A DNA stretch of 36,429 nt from Beijerinckiaceae bacterium. Its GTDB lineage: Bacteria; Pseudomonadota; Alphaproteobacteria; Rhizobiales; Beijerinckiaceae. Each line of letters begins with the position of its first letter. Position 1 is the first letter of the stretch. Of this stretch, positions 17,656-26,985 are shown piece after piece. Where the stretch lies: assembly GCA_947478455.1 (NCBI GenBank), contig CANJWR010000027.1:1-36429 (forward strand). The letters are read 5' to 3'. The notes beneath the pieces were generated by a model. That model was not told the origin of the DNA. It saw nothing but the letters and a program-made list of their open reading frames with translations, and searched no databases. Both the position numbers and the translations under genes were made by a program.

Positions 17656-19323
17656 TTAGCCACGCATCGCCAGAAGCTCGGTCTGGCCCATCACCTCGAA
17701 GACCAGATGGTCGCGATGCGTCCTGCCGAATTCGTCGGTCGCCACAATGTCGAGCCGATGCACGCCGGCTGGCAGATCGTTCGGCAGCGCAACAGACCAG
17801 ACATGCGAGGAATTTTCGGCATTCACCCACGGTTTGATGGAACTGCGGTTGCGTGCATAGACCGAAGCCACGAACGGATCGGCCCGGTTCTCACGCGCCA
17901 TCTCGAGGGCCTGGCCTTTTCCGATGCTGCAGGAAACGCGCGTACGAGGTCCGCCGTCGAACACGTTAACGACAAGCTCAGTGCGGCCGGAATCCGCAAT
18001 CGATAGGGCCGGCCCACGGAGCTTTGCCGCAACCTTGCTGCGATATTCGTCTGGCAGCTTTTCGCACAGCACAGCGCGCACCTGACGTTCGCGCGCCTCA
18101 TTGGCCGACTGAAAGCGCGTTTCGCAAGTCGTCCCGCTGACGCTGAGAATGTAATAGCCGCTCGGCGAGCCGTCGCAGGCGTCGGCAATCGCCACGCCGC
18201 GCCGGTCGTAGGGGCCGCTCCACCACGAGCCCGAGACCGTCGCCAGCACCTGATGATGGTGAGGCGCGCTTTTGGCGTCGAGGTGAATGTAGCGATGTTC
18301 GCTCATATGCGTATGGCCGGAAAAACTCACGCAAGGCCTGTCGCCCAGCAGCTTGAGCAATTCGGCGCAATCGTCCACGGCCATTTCGCGGCCGTCGGCT
18401 CCGCGCCACGAGCGCAGCGGCACGTGCATGCCGAGCACAATCAGCGTGTCGGCAGGCGTCTGCGCCAGCAGATTGGCTACAAACGCAAGTTGTTCCCTGC
18501 TTATGCCGTCGCCGTAGGGGCTTTCGTTCAACGGTCCGGAGGCATCTGCGCCGCCATACACCACATTGTTGAGCATGATGTAGAGCGCCTTGCCATACGC
18601 GAAGGCATAATGCGTCGGGCCGAAAATGCGCTTGTAAGTCTCGCGTGCATAGCGGTCGTTCGGCGATTCAAAATTGAGATCGTGATTGCCCGGCACATTG
18701 TACCAGGGCGCGCCGATCTGGCCGATGATCTGGTTCAGGCGGTCGTAGAGACCGAGATTGTCGCCGACAATATCGCCCAGCGTGACCCCGAAAGCCGCCC
18801 GCGTTCCCACCAGCCCGGGCACGACGCCGTCGCGGATGAAATCCACTTCCGCATGGGTCTCGGGCTGCGGATCGGCGAACAGGATTGCCTCGTAAGAGTC
18901 TGGCTCGTTCTGCGGCGTCAGTACAAAATCCACCGATGCCGGCAGAGGCCCTGTGGGAGCGAGGCCCGCGAAGGCCATGTTGAATTCCGCCGGTGTGCCC
19001 TGCGGCTGGTGGATGTAATAAAAGCGTGGCTGCCGGGTCAGCGGATCGACCGGCGGCGCATAACCAGATGGCTTGATGACGCTGATGATCGTATCGCCGT
19101 CGAGCGGCAGTTCGTAGCGGCCTAACGGGTCAGTCCGCGCAATATCGCGACCGTTGGTCACCAGCACGCCCGCCAGTCCCGCGCCGTCCGGCGTCCGCAC
19201 CACGCCGCGCGCCCGTCTGTCGAGGCCGATCGCCACAGCCCGGCCCGGCAGGAAACTCGCGGTCGCCATCGCCACGCCGCTGCGCAACACATTGCGGCGC
19301 GTCGGCTGAAGATTTTCGATCAT
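17656..19323 (-). CDS. Tat-exported calcineurin-like metallophosphoesterase
   Basis: A 555-residue secreted phosphoesterase. The ATG at 19323 is preferred over 19341 and 19335 because GGAG sits seven bases upstream. The N-terminus carries a twin-arginine signal (TRRNVLRSG, then a hydrophobic core), so it is exported folded. An Ig-like N-terminal domain (~35-110) precedes the catalytic domain: 'FADPQPETH' (DPQ at the place of the usual D-X-H, which I believe is normal for this branch), GDIVGD, GNHD, HVPLRS and GHTHMSEH. A C-terminal domain of ~200 residues follows, as in the MetallophosN/Metallophos/MetallophosC architecture. It diverges from trpG. The substrate is unknown. Confidence 0.88.
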   Translation of the reverse strand: MIENLQPTRRNVLRSGVAMATASFLPGRAVAIGLDRRARGVVRTPDGAGLAGVLVTNGRDIARTDPLGRYELPLDGDTIISVIKPSGYAPPVDPLTRQPRFYYIHQPQGTPAEFNMAFAGLAPTGPLPASVDFVLTPQNEPDSYEAILFADPQPETHAEVDFIRDGVVPGLVGTRAAFGVTLGDIVGDNLGLYDRLNQIIGQIGAPWYNVPGNHDLNFESPNDRYARETYKRIFGPTHYAFAYGKALYIMLNNVVYGGADASGPLNESPYGDGISREQLAFVANLLAQTPADTLIVLGMHVPLRSWRGADGREMAVDDCAELLKLLGDRPCVSFSGHTHMSEHRYIHLDAKSAPHHHQVLATVSGSWWSGPYDRRGVAIADACDGSPSGYYILSVSGTTCETRFQSANEARERQVRAVLCEKLPDEYRSKVAAKLRGPALSIADSGRTELVVNVFDGGPRTRVSCSIGKGQALEMARENRADPFVASVYARNRSSIKPWVNAENSSHVWSVALPNDLPAGVHRLDIVATDEFGRTHRDHLVFEVMGQTELLAMRG

Positions 19324-19512
19324 CGATTGCTCCATTTTCATGGAGTTGCGATGGCTGATTCATCCGACAGACGCGCGAAGACGCGGTGACAGGGCGGCGA
19401 AGGGGCCATGACAGTTCGATGAATCCCAGACAGTCAGCAGCCGGTCCGGTGAGCCCCACCTTGACCTTCCGGCCCGCGCGCCGCAAAAGTGCCGCAACCA
19501 ACCGGGCCCGCC

Positions 19513-20118
19513 ATGCCATCCGTCACGCTTATCGACAATTACGACAGCTTCACCTGGAATCTGGTCCATTATCTGGGCTCGCTGGGTGCTGACGTGACCG
19601 TGTACCGGAACGATCAGCTTTCCGCGGAAGCCGTTCTGGCCGAAAAGCCCGACGCCATCGTGTTGTCGCCCGGCCCCTGCACGCCGAAAGAGGCGGGCAT
19701 TTGCCTCGATCTCATCAAGGCCGCCAATGGCGAGGTGCCGCTGTTCGGCGTCTGCCTCGGCCATCAGTCCATCGGGGACGCCTACGGCGGCGACGTCGTC
19801 CGTGCGCCCGCGCCCATGCACGGCAAGATGTCGACCATCGAGCACCACGGCGAGACGATCTTTCGCGGCATCAACGGGCCGTTTCAGGCGACGCGCTATC
19901 ATTCGCTCGTGGTGAAGCGCGACACCATGCCGGACGATCTCAAGATTGTCGCCGAAACCCACGACGGCCTCGTAATGGCGGTATCGCACCGGCATCATCC
20001 GGTTCATGGCGTTCAGTTCCATCCCGAAAGCATCATGTCCGAGCACGGCCACGACATTCTGCGCAACTTCCTCGATCTGGCCGGGGTCTGGAACCGCGCC
20101 CATCCGCGCAAAGCCTGA
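19513..20118 (+). CDS. trpG: Anthranilate synthase component II (glutamine amidotransferase)
   Basis: A 201-residue class I glutamine amidotransferase that supplies ammonia to TrpE for anthranilate synthesis. The N-terminus 'LIDNYDSFTWNLVHYLGSLG' is diagnostic. The nucleophile Cys is in 'FGVCLGHQSIG' (~79) and the His-Glu pair is in 'VQFHPESI' (~169-171). The ATG at 19513 gives the standard N-terminus; an in-frame upstream start at 19489 would add eight unrelated residues. No trpE is adjacent in this window; the divergent neighbour is a phosphoesterase. TTGACC at 19461 might be a -35, but no convincing -10 follows. The next gene, trpD, starts 12 bases after its stop. Confidence 0.93.
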   Translation: MPSVTLIDNYDSFTWNLVHYLGSLGADVTVYRNDQLSAEAVLAEKPDAIVLSPGPCTPKEAGICLDLIKAANGEVPLFGVCLGHQSIGDAYGGDVVRAPAPMHGKMSTIEHHGETIFRGINGPFQATRYHSLVVKRDTMPDDLKIVAETHDGLVMAVSHRHHPVHGVQFHPESIMSEHGHDILRNFLDLAGVWNRAHPRKA

Positions 20119-20130
20119 GAGAGATTTTCC

Positions 20131-21147
20131 ATGGATGCGTTCAAGCCGCTGATAGCCAAAGTCGCCACAGGCGCGAGCCTGACCCGCGCCGAGGCCCGGC
20201 AGGCGTTCGACAACATGCTGTCTGGTGAGGTTACTCCGTCGCAGATGGGAGGCTTCCTCATGGCCCTGCGCGTGCGCGGCGAGACCGTGGAAGAAATCAC
20301 CGGCGCTGTGACGGCCATGCGCGAGAAGATGTTGAAGGTGAACGCCCCGGTGGGCGCCATCGATATCGTCGGCACCGGCGGCGACGGCTCGGGCTCATAC
20401 AATGTCTCGACTTTGGCCTCGATCATTACCGCCGCCTGTGGTCTGCCGGTGGCAAAACACGGCAACCGCGCTGCCTCGTCGCAGTCGGGCGCCAGCGATG
20501 TGTTGTCGGCGCTCAATGTGAAGATCGGGCTGCCGGCGACGGGCGTCGAGGCTTGCCTGAACGAGGCAGGGCTTGGCTTCATGATGGCCCCCACGCACCA
20601 CGCCGCTATGCGCCACGTCGGCCCGGTGCGGGTTGAGCTCGGCACGCGGACGATATTCAACATTCTGGGGCCGCTTTCGAACCCGGCCGGCGTCACCCAT
20701 CAGTTGCTCGGCGTGTTTTCGCCCGCATGGCTCGAACCCATGGCGCAGGTCTTGAAGAACCTTGGCTCCGAGCGCGTCTGGGTCGTCCATGGCTCCGATG
20801 GTCTGGACGAAATGACCACGACCGGCCCGACGTCAGTGACGGCGCTCGAACATGGCCAGATCCGCTCGTTCGAGGTCACGCCTGAAGAAGCCGGTCTGAA
20901 ACGCGCCACCGCCGCCGACCTGAAGGGCGGCGACCCAGCCCACAATGCGGCTGCGCTACGCGCCGTGCTGGACGGCATGAAATCCCCCTACCGGGACATT
21001 GCGGTGCTGAACGCAGCCGCAGCGCTTGTGATCGGGGACAAAGCCAAGACGCTTCTGGATGGCGCAAGGATAGCGGGCGAGGCGATCGACTCAGGTCGTG
21101 CGAAAGCCACACTGGCGAAACTCGTCGACGTTTCAAACCGAGGATAA
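20131..21147 (+). CDS. trpD: Anthranilate phosphoribosyltransferase
   Basis: A 338-residue enzyme that joins anthranilate to phosphoribosyl pyrophosphate, the second step of tryptophan synthesis. The PRPP-binding block '[17 protein letters not shown]' (~78-94), '[15 protein letters not shown]' (~108-122) and '[12 protein letters not shown]' (~174-185) are typical, and length is normal for the family. It lies between trpG (12-base gap) and trpC (three-base gap), a standard alphaproteobacterial arrangement with probable translational coupling. Confidence 0.95.
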   Translation: MDAFKPLIAKVATGASLTRAEARQAFDNMLSGEVTPSQMGGFLMALRVRGETVEEITGAVTAMREKMLKVNAPVGAIDIVGTGGDGSGSYNVSTLASIITAACGLPVAKHGNRAASSQSGASDVLSALNVKIGLPATGVEACLNEAGLGFMMAPTHHAAMRHVGPVRVELGTRTIFNILGPLSNPAGVTHQLLGVFSPAWLEPMAQVLKNLGSERVWVVHGSDGLDEMTTTGPTSVTALEHGQIRSFEVTPEEAGLKRATAADLKGGDPAHNAAALRAVLDGMKSPYRDIAVLNAAAALVIGDKAKTLLDGARIAGEAIDSGRAKATLAKLVDVSNRG

Positions 21148-21150
21148 GGC

Positions 21151-21972
21151 ATGCCGGATATTTTGCGGAAAATCGAGGCCTACAAGCGTCGCGAGATTTC
21201 CGACGCCAAGGTCCGCATGCCGCTGCATTCGCTGGAGCGCCAGATCGACAAGCAGTCGCCGCCGCGCGGTTTCGTACACGCACTGGAAGCCAAGATCGAT
21301 TCCGACTCTTTTGCGTTGATCGCCGAGATCAAGAAGGCCAGCCCCTCGAAAGGCGTCATCCGCGAAGACTTCAATCCGACCCAGCTCGCGAAGGATTACG
21401 CGAAGGGGGGAGCCGCCTGTCTGTCGGTCCTTACCGACAATCCGTCGTTTCAGGGCAAGCCCGAATATTTGACCGACGCGCACAACGCCGCGAAAAATCT
21501 GCCCGCTCTGCGGAAGGATTTTCTCTACGATCCCTATCAGGTCTATGAAGCCCGCGCGTGGGGCGCGGACTGCATTTTGATCATCATGGCGGCTGTCGAC
21601 GACGATGCCGCGCGCGCGCTCAACAAGGCCGCCCACGATCTGAAAATGGACGTGCTGGTCGAGGTTCATGATGAGGCAGAACTCAAGCGCGCCCTGTCTC
21701 TGGAAACCCGCCTGATCGGCATCAACAATCGCGATCTTCACACGTTCAAGACCAGCCTCGATGTGACCGAGCGCCTTGTGAAGCTCGTGCCGAAGAACCG
21801 CATCGTGGTGTCGGAAAGCGGCATCGGCGACCACGAGGATTGCCTGCGTCTGTCCGGGCTGGGCGTTGGAGCATTCCTCGTTGGCGAAAGCCTCATGCGT
21901 CAGGCCAATGTGGTCGAGGCCACGCACGATCTTCTGCACGGCAAGCTCATTCCCAAGCGCACGAAGGCCTGA
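21151..21972 (+). CDS. trpC: Indole-3-glycerol phosphate synthase
   Basis: A 273-residue TIM-barrel enzyme that closes the indole ring. Family signatures: '[17 protein letters not shown]' (~58-74, with the catalytic Lys), '[21 protein letters not shown]' in part (~117-137), '[10 protein letters not shown]' (~190-199) and '[11 protein letters not shown]' (~216-226). It is monofunctional, with no fused TrpF. It begins three bases after trpD and ends three bases before moaC, so it links the tryptophan genes to the molybdopterin genes in one transcript. Confidence 0.95.
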   Translation: MPDILRKIEAYKRREISDAKVRMPLHSLERQIDKQSPPRGFVHALEAKIDSDSFALIAEIKKASPSKGVIREDFNPTQLAKDYAKGGAACLSVLTDNPSFQGKPEYLTDAHNAAKNLPALRKDFLYDPYQVYEARAWGADCILIIMAAVDDDAARALNKAAHDLKMDVLVEVHDEAELKRALSLETRLIGINNRDLHTFKTSLDVTERLVKLVPKNRIVVSESGIGDHEDCLRLSGLGVGAFLVGESLMRQANVVEATHDLLHGKLIPKRTKA

Positions 21973-21975
21973 GCG

Positions 21976-22458
21976 ATGAGCGATCTCACGCATATCTCCG
22001 CCTCCGGCGAGGCCCGCATGGTGGATGTCTCGGAGAAGGACGTCACCTCGCGCACCGCCATCGCCGAAGGCCGCGTGGTGATGCTCAAAGAGACGCTTGA
22101 ACTGGTCAAATCCGGCAACGCCAAGAAAGGTGATGTGCTGGGCACAGCCCGCATCGCCGGCATCATGGCGTCGAAGAAGACGCATGAACTGATTCCCATG
22201 TGCCACCCGCTGCTGATCTCGAAAGTGCAGGTCGATCTCGAAGTTGACGAGGCGCTTCCGGGCATCCGGGTGCGGGCGCTCTGCAAGGTCGCGGGGCAAA
22301 CCGGCGTCGAGATGGAAGCCCTGACGGCGGTGTCGGTGGCGTGCCTGACCATCTACGACATGGTGAAAGCCGTGGACCGCTTCATGCGCATTGAGGGCAT
22401 AGGACTCGTCGAAAAAATGGGCGGCAAGTCAGGGTACTGGAAGCGGGACGAAGTTTAG
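21976..22458 (+). CDS. moaC: Cyclic pyranopterin monophosphate synthase
   Basis: A 160-residue enzyme of molybdenum-cofactor synthesis that acts with MoaA to form cyclic pyranopterin monophosphate from GTP. The signature '[10 protein letters not shown]' (~72-81, His77) and '[20 protein letters not shown]' (~110-129, Asp128), followed by Lys131, match the active site of MoaC. Length is typical. It starts three bases after trpC and precedes moeA by 60 bases. Its linkage to trpC is common in Hyphomicrobiales. Confidence 0.95.
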   Translation: MSDLTHISASGEARMVDVSEKDVTSRTAIAEGRVVMLKETLELVKSGNAKKGDVLGTARIAGIMASKKTHELIPMCHPLLISKVQVDLEVDEALPGIRVRALCKVAGQTGVEMEALTAVSVACLTIYDMVKAVDRFMRIEGIGLVEKMGGKSGYWKRDEV

Positions 22459-22518
22459 TTCTCGTCGTTGAATTTGACGGCGCTTTTCTTGACCGCCTTA
22501 CCCATGCGATAAACCCTC

Positions 22519-23739
22519 ATGGCTCCTTCACCGCTCCTTCCCGTTCCCGAAGCTCTCGCCCGCATTCTGGCCAGCGCGCCCCATGGGCTGCCCTCCGAGA
22601 ACGTTCCGCTCGCGCTTGCCGCAGGCCGCACGCTGGCGGCCGATCTGGCGGCTCGACGCACCCAGCCGCCGTCCGATGTTTCCGCGATGGACGGCTATGC
22701 GCTGATCTTCGACGATATTGCGCACGTTCCGGCGACTCTGGACGTGATCGGCGCAAGTTCGGCGGGCCACGGTTTTGCTGGCGAAGTGACGCGCGGCAAG
22801 GCAGTGCGCATCTTCACCGGCGCGCCTGTTCCGAAGGGCGCCGACACGGTGCTGATTCAGGAAAACACCAAGGTCGAAGGCGCGCGCGTTATGGCTGTTG
22901 AGAACGAGCCGCGCGGCCACAATATCCGCAAGGCAGGGCTCGATTTCGTCGCCGGGCAGACCTTGCTGCCGCAGGGCCGCCGTCTCGGCGCGCCCGAACT
23001 GGCGCTGGCAGCAGCCATGAACCATGCCACGCTGCCGGTCGCCCGCAAACCGCGAGTGGCGCTGCTGGCGACGGGCGACGAACTCGTCGCGCCGGGGCAG
23101 GAGCCGGGTCCGGACCAGATTGTTGCGTCCAATACTTTTGCGGTCGCCGCCTATGCGGAAGCCGCAGGCGCAGAGGTGATCGATCTAGGCATTGCGGGCG
23201 ATACGTTCGCTGCCCTCGAAGCCGCTATCAAGAGCGCCCGCGACGCGAAGGTTGATGTGCTGGTGACGGTCGGCGGAGCATCTGTCGGCGATCACGATCT
23301 GGTTCAGACAGCGCTCACCCGCGAGGGTATGGAGCTCGGCTTCTGGAAAATCGCCATGCGGCCCGGCAAGCCGCTCATGCACGGACGTCTCGGCGACATG
23401 CGCATTCTGGGTCTGCCGGGCAATCCGGTGTCGGCCATCGTGTGCGCCGTTCTGTTCCTCGTGCCGCTGGTACGGGCACTGTCTGGCGATCCCGATGCGG
23501 GACGCGATACGTCTGCGGCCGCAGTTCTGGGTGGAGATCTGAAGGCAAACGATTCCCGGCAGGATTATCTGCGCGCAACGCTTGCGCCTGCGGGCGATGG
23601 ACTGCCGATCGCGACGCCGTTCGGACGGCAGGATTCCTCGATGCTGCGCACGCTGGCGGATTCTCAATGCCTCGTGATCCGACCGGCCTTCGCGCCTGTC
23701 GCAAAGGCGGGCGATCCCTGCCGGATCGTACGGCTTTAA
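22519..23739 (+). CDS. moeA: Molybdopterin molybdenumtransferase
   Basis: A 406-residue enzyme that inserts molybdate into adenylylated molybdopterin. Conserved segments: 'PPSDVSAMDGYAL' (~50-62), 'VRIFTGAPVPKGADTV' (~95-110), 'LLATGDEL' (~182-189), 'VTVGGASVGDHD' (~251-262), 'MRPGKPLMHG' (~281-290) and 'GLPGNPVSAIV' (~299-309). All four MoeA domains appear present. It follows moaC with a 60-base gap containing no clear promoter, and no strong Shine-Dalgarno sequence precedes the ATG. In many relatives lexA follows moeA; here a transporter binding-protein gene follows instead. Confidence 0.94.
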   Translation: MAPSPLLPVPEALARILASAPHGLPSENVPLALAAGRTLAADLAARRTQPPSDVSAMDGYALIFDDIAHVPATLDVIGASSAGHGFAGEVTRGKAVRIFTGAPVPKGADTVLIQENTKVEGARVMAVENEPRGHNIRKAGLDFVAGQTLLPQGRRLGAPELALAAAMNHATLPVARKPRVALLATGDELVAPGQEPGPDQIVASNTFAVAAYAEAAGAEVIDLGIAGDTFAALEAAIKSARDAKVDVLVTVGGASVGDHDLVQTALTREGMELGFWKIAMRPGKPLMHGRLGDMRILGLPGNPVSAIVCAVLFLVPLVRALSGDPDAGRDTSAAAVLGGDLKANDSRQDYLRATLAPAGDGLPIATPFGRQDSSMLRTLADSQCLVIRPAFAPVAKAGDPCRIVRL

Positions 23740-23831
23740 GCGCCGCTTGCCCTGAACCTGAGAGCGCAATAGCTTGTCCCCAACCGTGAGCGCAGCGCTT
23801 CTGTCTGCGCATCACAAATTGGGAGGAACGC

Positions 23832-24905
23832 ATGCGCCTTCAATGCGCGACAATCGCCGTCACAATAGCGACTCTTGCTGGTTCCGTGTCGGCGCTTGCG
23901 CTGACGCAGGAGGAAATCCTCAACTACAAGGGCGCGGATCGCGACAAGGTGCTGATCGAGGGCGCGAAGAAAGAGGGCCAGGTGGTCTTCTATTCGGGCA
24001 TGATCCCGAACCAGACGCTTCGTCCACTGGCGGACGCGTTCCAGAAAAAATATCCCGGCGTGAAGCTGAATTTCTGGCGGGCGGATTCGGAAGAAATTGT
24101 CACCAAGATGCAGGCAGAGCAGCGCGCCAATAACATGGTCGGCGATGTGCTGGAGGGCACCGGCGTCGGCGAACTGGCTGTCAGCGCCAATCTGGTTCAG
24201 CCCTTTACGTCGCCGGTGTTGAGCGAATATCCTGAGCAGTTCCGCGATCCGCGCAAGTTCTGGGCGCCGACGCGACTGAGCTATTTCGGCATTGCCTACA
24301 ACACCAAACAGGTTCCGGCCAACAAGGTCCCCAAATCATGGGACGATCTTCTTGATCCGCAATGGACGGGCAAGATGGCGTGGTCTTTCGGCCCAGCAAC
24401 CGCCGCAGGCCTGATGATCACCACCATCCGCAAGGTGATGGGCGAAGAAAAGGCGAAGGCCTATTTCGAAAAACTCGGCAAGCAGAAGATCGCCAATCTG
24501 GCCGAGACGTCCCGCACGGTTGTCGACCGCACCATGGCAGGCGAGTACGCGCTGGGGCTGGCGATCTACGCGCATCATCCGCTGATCAGCAAGGCAAAGG
24601 GCGCGCCGGTAGACACAGTGCTGTTCGATCCGGTGGCCAGCGCGGCCGGCGTGATGCTTGTGGCGAAAAATGTTCCGCATCCGCACGCCGCCATGTTGCT
24701 GGTGGATTTCATCCTGTCGAAAGACGGGCAGGACATTATGGCCAAGTCGCAATATTTCCCGGCTCGGCCGGATGTACCGGCGCTGCCGGAACTCGCGCCG
24801 ATTGTACCGAGCGCGGTGGACTTCAAGGATCTGTTCGTGACGCCGGAAGATTTGCAGAATTATGCGGATTCTTCGGCGAAGATTCTGAACGACTATTTCC
24901 GCTAG
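23832..24905 (+). CDS. ABC transporter substrate-binding protein, iron/polyamine type (orphan)
   Basis: A 357-residue periplasmic type-II binding protein. The signal peptide is about residues 1-22, and the mature region begins near 'LTQEEILNYKGADRD'. 'LIEGAKKEGQVVFYSG' (~42-57) is the classic opening of FbpA-like receptors, followed by 'PNQTLRPLADAFQKKYPGVK' (~59-78) and 'SWDDLLDPQWTGKMAW' (~169-184). GGGAGG lies four bases before the ATG. It is only distantly like the tandem pair at 12119 and 13303. No permease or ATPase gene adjoins it, so it either borrows another transporter or has lost its partners. It sits 92 bases after moeA. Confidence 0.87.
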   Translation: MRLQCATIAVTIATLAGSVSALALTQEEILNYKGADRDKVLIEGAKKEGQVVFYSGMIPNQTLRPLADAFQKKYPGVKLNFWRADSEEIVTKMQAEQRANNMVGDVLEGTGVGELAVSANLVQPFTSPVLSEYPEQFRDPRKFWAPTRLSYFGIAYNTKQVPANKVPKSWDDLLDPQWTGKMAWSFGPATAAGLMITTIRKVMGEEKAKAYFEKLGKQKIANLAETSRTVVDRTMAGEYALGLAIYAHHPLISKAKGAPVDTVLFDPVASAAGVMLVAKNVPHPHAAMLLVDFILSKDGQDIMAKSQYFPARPDVPALPELAPIVPSAVDFKDLFVTPEDLQNYADSSAKILNDYFR

Positions 24906-24928
24906 CCGAACGCTGAACACGCTTTTGT

Positions 24929-24957
24929 CCTTCTGGCGATACTGCATCGCCAGAAGG
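24929..24957. terminator. Bidirectional hairpin terminator
   Basis: CCTTCTGGCGAT (24929-24940) and its exact inverse (24946-24957) form a perfect twelve-base stem with loop ACTGC. It lies between the convergent binding-protein and 2-hydroxyacid dehydrogenase genes. No long T-tract follows on either strand. Confidence 0.75.
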
Positions 24958-25006
24958 TTCAGGTTTCACAACCGGATTTTGAGTCGTCTATTGCGGCAGC
25001 GTTGAG

Positions 25007-26071
25007 CTATCCCGTTACGCTCGCATTGCCGAACTTCTCTTTCCACTTCGGAATGACTTCCTTGTTGTAGACATTGTCGGGAACGATCCCGTTCAATGCG
25101 GAAATCACCGAGCGCGCCGCCCAGGCGATGCCGGGGCGCAATTCGCCGCCTTCGTTGAACGAGGCCGAGTGCGGCGACAGCAACACCTTGTGGCCGAGTT
25201 TGCGCAGTGGCGAGTCCATCGCCACAGGCTCTTCCTCGAAGGCGTCGATGGCTGCGCCGCGCAGTCGATTTTCGGCGATGGCCTTCGCAACGGCTTCTTC
25301 GTCGATGATCTTGCCGCGCGCTGTGTTGATGAGCGTTGCGGTCGGCTTCATCAGGCGGATCTGGTCTGCGCCGAACATGAAGCGCGTTTCCTTCGTCAAC
25401 ACCACATGGAACGACACCACATCGGATTCTCGAAGTAGCGTCTCGTAATCGACGGATTTGACGCCGGTCTGCAGGAAGTCGGACGGCGGAATATAGGGAT
25501 CGTAGGCGATCAGGCGCACACGCCACGGCGCGAGCAGGGCTGCGACGCGCTTGCCGATGCGCCCGAGACCGACAAAGCCTATGGTGATGCCCGGATAACC
25601 ATCGGCGCGCGCACCAAGGAATGTGGTGCCCAGATGCGGCTCGCGCCACTGGCCGGCCCGCACCGCCAGATCGCGTTCGACGATCTTTTTCAACATGGCG
25701 AGGATCATCGCCATCGTGGTTTCAGCGACGCCGAAGCAATTGGATTCCGTCGGCGCGTGGCAAACCAGAATGCCCAGATCGGTGGCGGCGTCGGTGTCCA
25801 CGTCGTCAACCCCGACCGTATATTTCGCCACGATGCGCAAACGCTGCGAGGCTTCCATCACGCGGCGCGAAATCGGCGTATGGCGGATAGAGGTGCCCAT
25901 CAGGGCGACGGTGTCGCGCGCTGCGTCTGTCAGCGGGCCCTCATGCTCTCCGCGCGGCAGGGTCCACGACTTGTCGCCCCAGACGAGTTCGTAGCCGCGG
26001 CCTTCCAGATTTTCGATGATGTCTTTCGGTTCTTCGCGCGGTGCGAACATCAGGATTTTCGGCTTCGACAT
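25007..26071 (-). CDS. D-isomer-specific 2-hydroxyacid dehydrogenase
   Basis: A 354-residue NAD(P)-dependent dehydrogenase of the phosphoglycerate dehydrogenase/D-2-hydroxyacid class. The Rossmann motif is 'GFVGLGRIGKRVA' (~165-177, GXGXXG at 168-173). The catalytic trio is Arg252 ('NTARGK'), the Glu of 'DAFEEEP' (~279-281) and His301 ('LSPHSAS'). There is no C-terminal ACT domain, so it is unlikely to be the regulated SerA. The ATG at 26071 follows a strong GGAGGAAAC ribosome-binding site on the minus strand. It diverges from the isochorismatase-fold gene at 26284. The substrate is unknown. Confidence 0.9.
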   Translation of the reverse strand: MSKPKILMFAPREEPKDIIENLEGRGYELVWGDKSWTLPRGEHEGPLTDAARDTVALMGTSIRHTPISRRVMEASQRLRIVAKYTVGVDDVDTDAATDLGILVCHAPTESNCFGVAETTMAMILAMLKKIVERDLAVRAGQWREPHLGTTFLGARADGYPGITIGFVGLGRIGKRVAALLAPWRVRLIAYDPYIPPSDFLQTGVKSVDYETLLRESDVVSFHVVLTKETRFMFGADQIRLMKPTATLINTARGKIIDEEAVAKAIAENRLRGAAIDAFEEEPVAMDSPLRKLGHKVLLSPHSASFNEGGELRPGIAWAARSVISALNGIVPDNVYNKEVIPKWKEKFGNASVTG

Positions 26072-26283
26072 GTTTCCTCCTGTTCGCTCGATCAGTCTGG
26101 CTGACGAGGCATCTTCACAACTTATGCTACGCGACCGAAGAGCCCCGCAAGCCCACCCGGCGCGTCAAAAAGCCCGGACCGGGCGAGCCCCGCGCAGGCG
26201 GCGGGCGACCGCGCCGGCAGATCGAAATTCCATCGGCATATGAATTGCTTAATCCCCCGTCGCAGGGCAGCGGCGGGGGCTAT

Positions 26284-26949
26284 ATGCCGACAATTCATGC
26301 AGAGCCATACGGGTTCGACCTTGATCCAGCGCATGCTGCGCTTCTGATCATCGACATGCAGCGCGATTTTCTGGAGCCCGGCGGCTTCGGCGAAATGCTC
26401 GGCAACGATGTCGGTCAATTGCGCCGAACAATAGAGCCCAATCGCAGATTGCTGGCCGCGTGGCGTGCCGCCGGCTTGCTGGTCATTCACACACGCGAGG
26501 GGCACCGGCCGGATCTGTCCGATCTGCCGCCATCCAAGAAAATCCGGGGCCGCTCCGGGACCAGCATCGGCGACATGGGCCCCATGGGCCGCATTCTGGT
26601 GCGCGGCGAACCCGGCCACGACATCATCCCCGAGCTTTATCCAGTCGCCGGCGAACCGGTGATCGACAAACCCGGCAAGGGCGCATTCTACGCCACCGAT
26701 CTCGCCGAAATCCTCCGGCATCTCGGTGTCACGCAACTCGTCGTCACCGGCGTCACCACCGAAGTCTGCGTCAACACCACCGTGCGCGAAGCCAACGACC
26801 GGGGCTTCGACTGCCTCGTGCTCGAAGACTGTGTGGGTTCCTACTTCCCCGAATTTCAGGCCATGGGCCTCAATATGATCAAGGCGCAGGGCGGCATCTT
26901 CGGATGGGTCGCGCCGTCGGACCGCGTCATTGCAGCCATCACGAACTGA
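26284..26949 (+). CDS. Isochorismatase-fold cysteine amidohydrolase
   Basis: A 221-residue cysteine hydrolase. The Asp-Lys-Cys triad is visible: Asp24 ('LIIDMQRDFLEPGG'), Lys132 ('DKPGKGAF') and Cys162 ('TTEVCVNTTVREA'). The cis-peptide GVTTE loop lies just before the Cys. This resembles biuret hydrolase and ureidoacrylate hydrolase rather than true isochorismatase. The ATG at 26284 gives the usual family start; the frame is open further upstream and encodes a basic Gly/Pro-rich stretch (see findings). The Shine-Dalgarno sequence is weak (GCGGGGG). The next gene is a nucleobase-type permease 36 bases away, so breakdown of an imported ureide or similar nitrogen compound is inferred. Confidence 0.87.
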   Translation: MPTIHAEPYGFDLDPAHAALLIIDMQRDFLEPGGFGEMLGNDVGQLRRTIEPNRRLLAAWRAAGLLVIHTREGHRPDLSDLPPSKKIRGRSGTSIGDMGPMGRILVRGEPGHDIIPELYPVAGEPVIDKPGKGAFYATDLAEILRHLGVTQLVVTGVTTEVCVNTTVREANDRGFDCLVLEDCVGSYFPEFQAMGLNMIKAQGGIFGWVAPSDRVIAAITN

Positions 26950-26985
26950 ACAAACCCAACAAACGTTCGTGCAGAGGAGGTGAGC

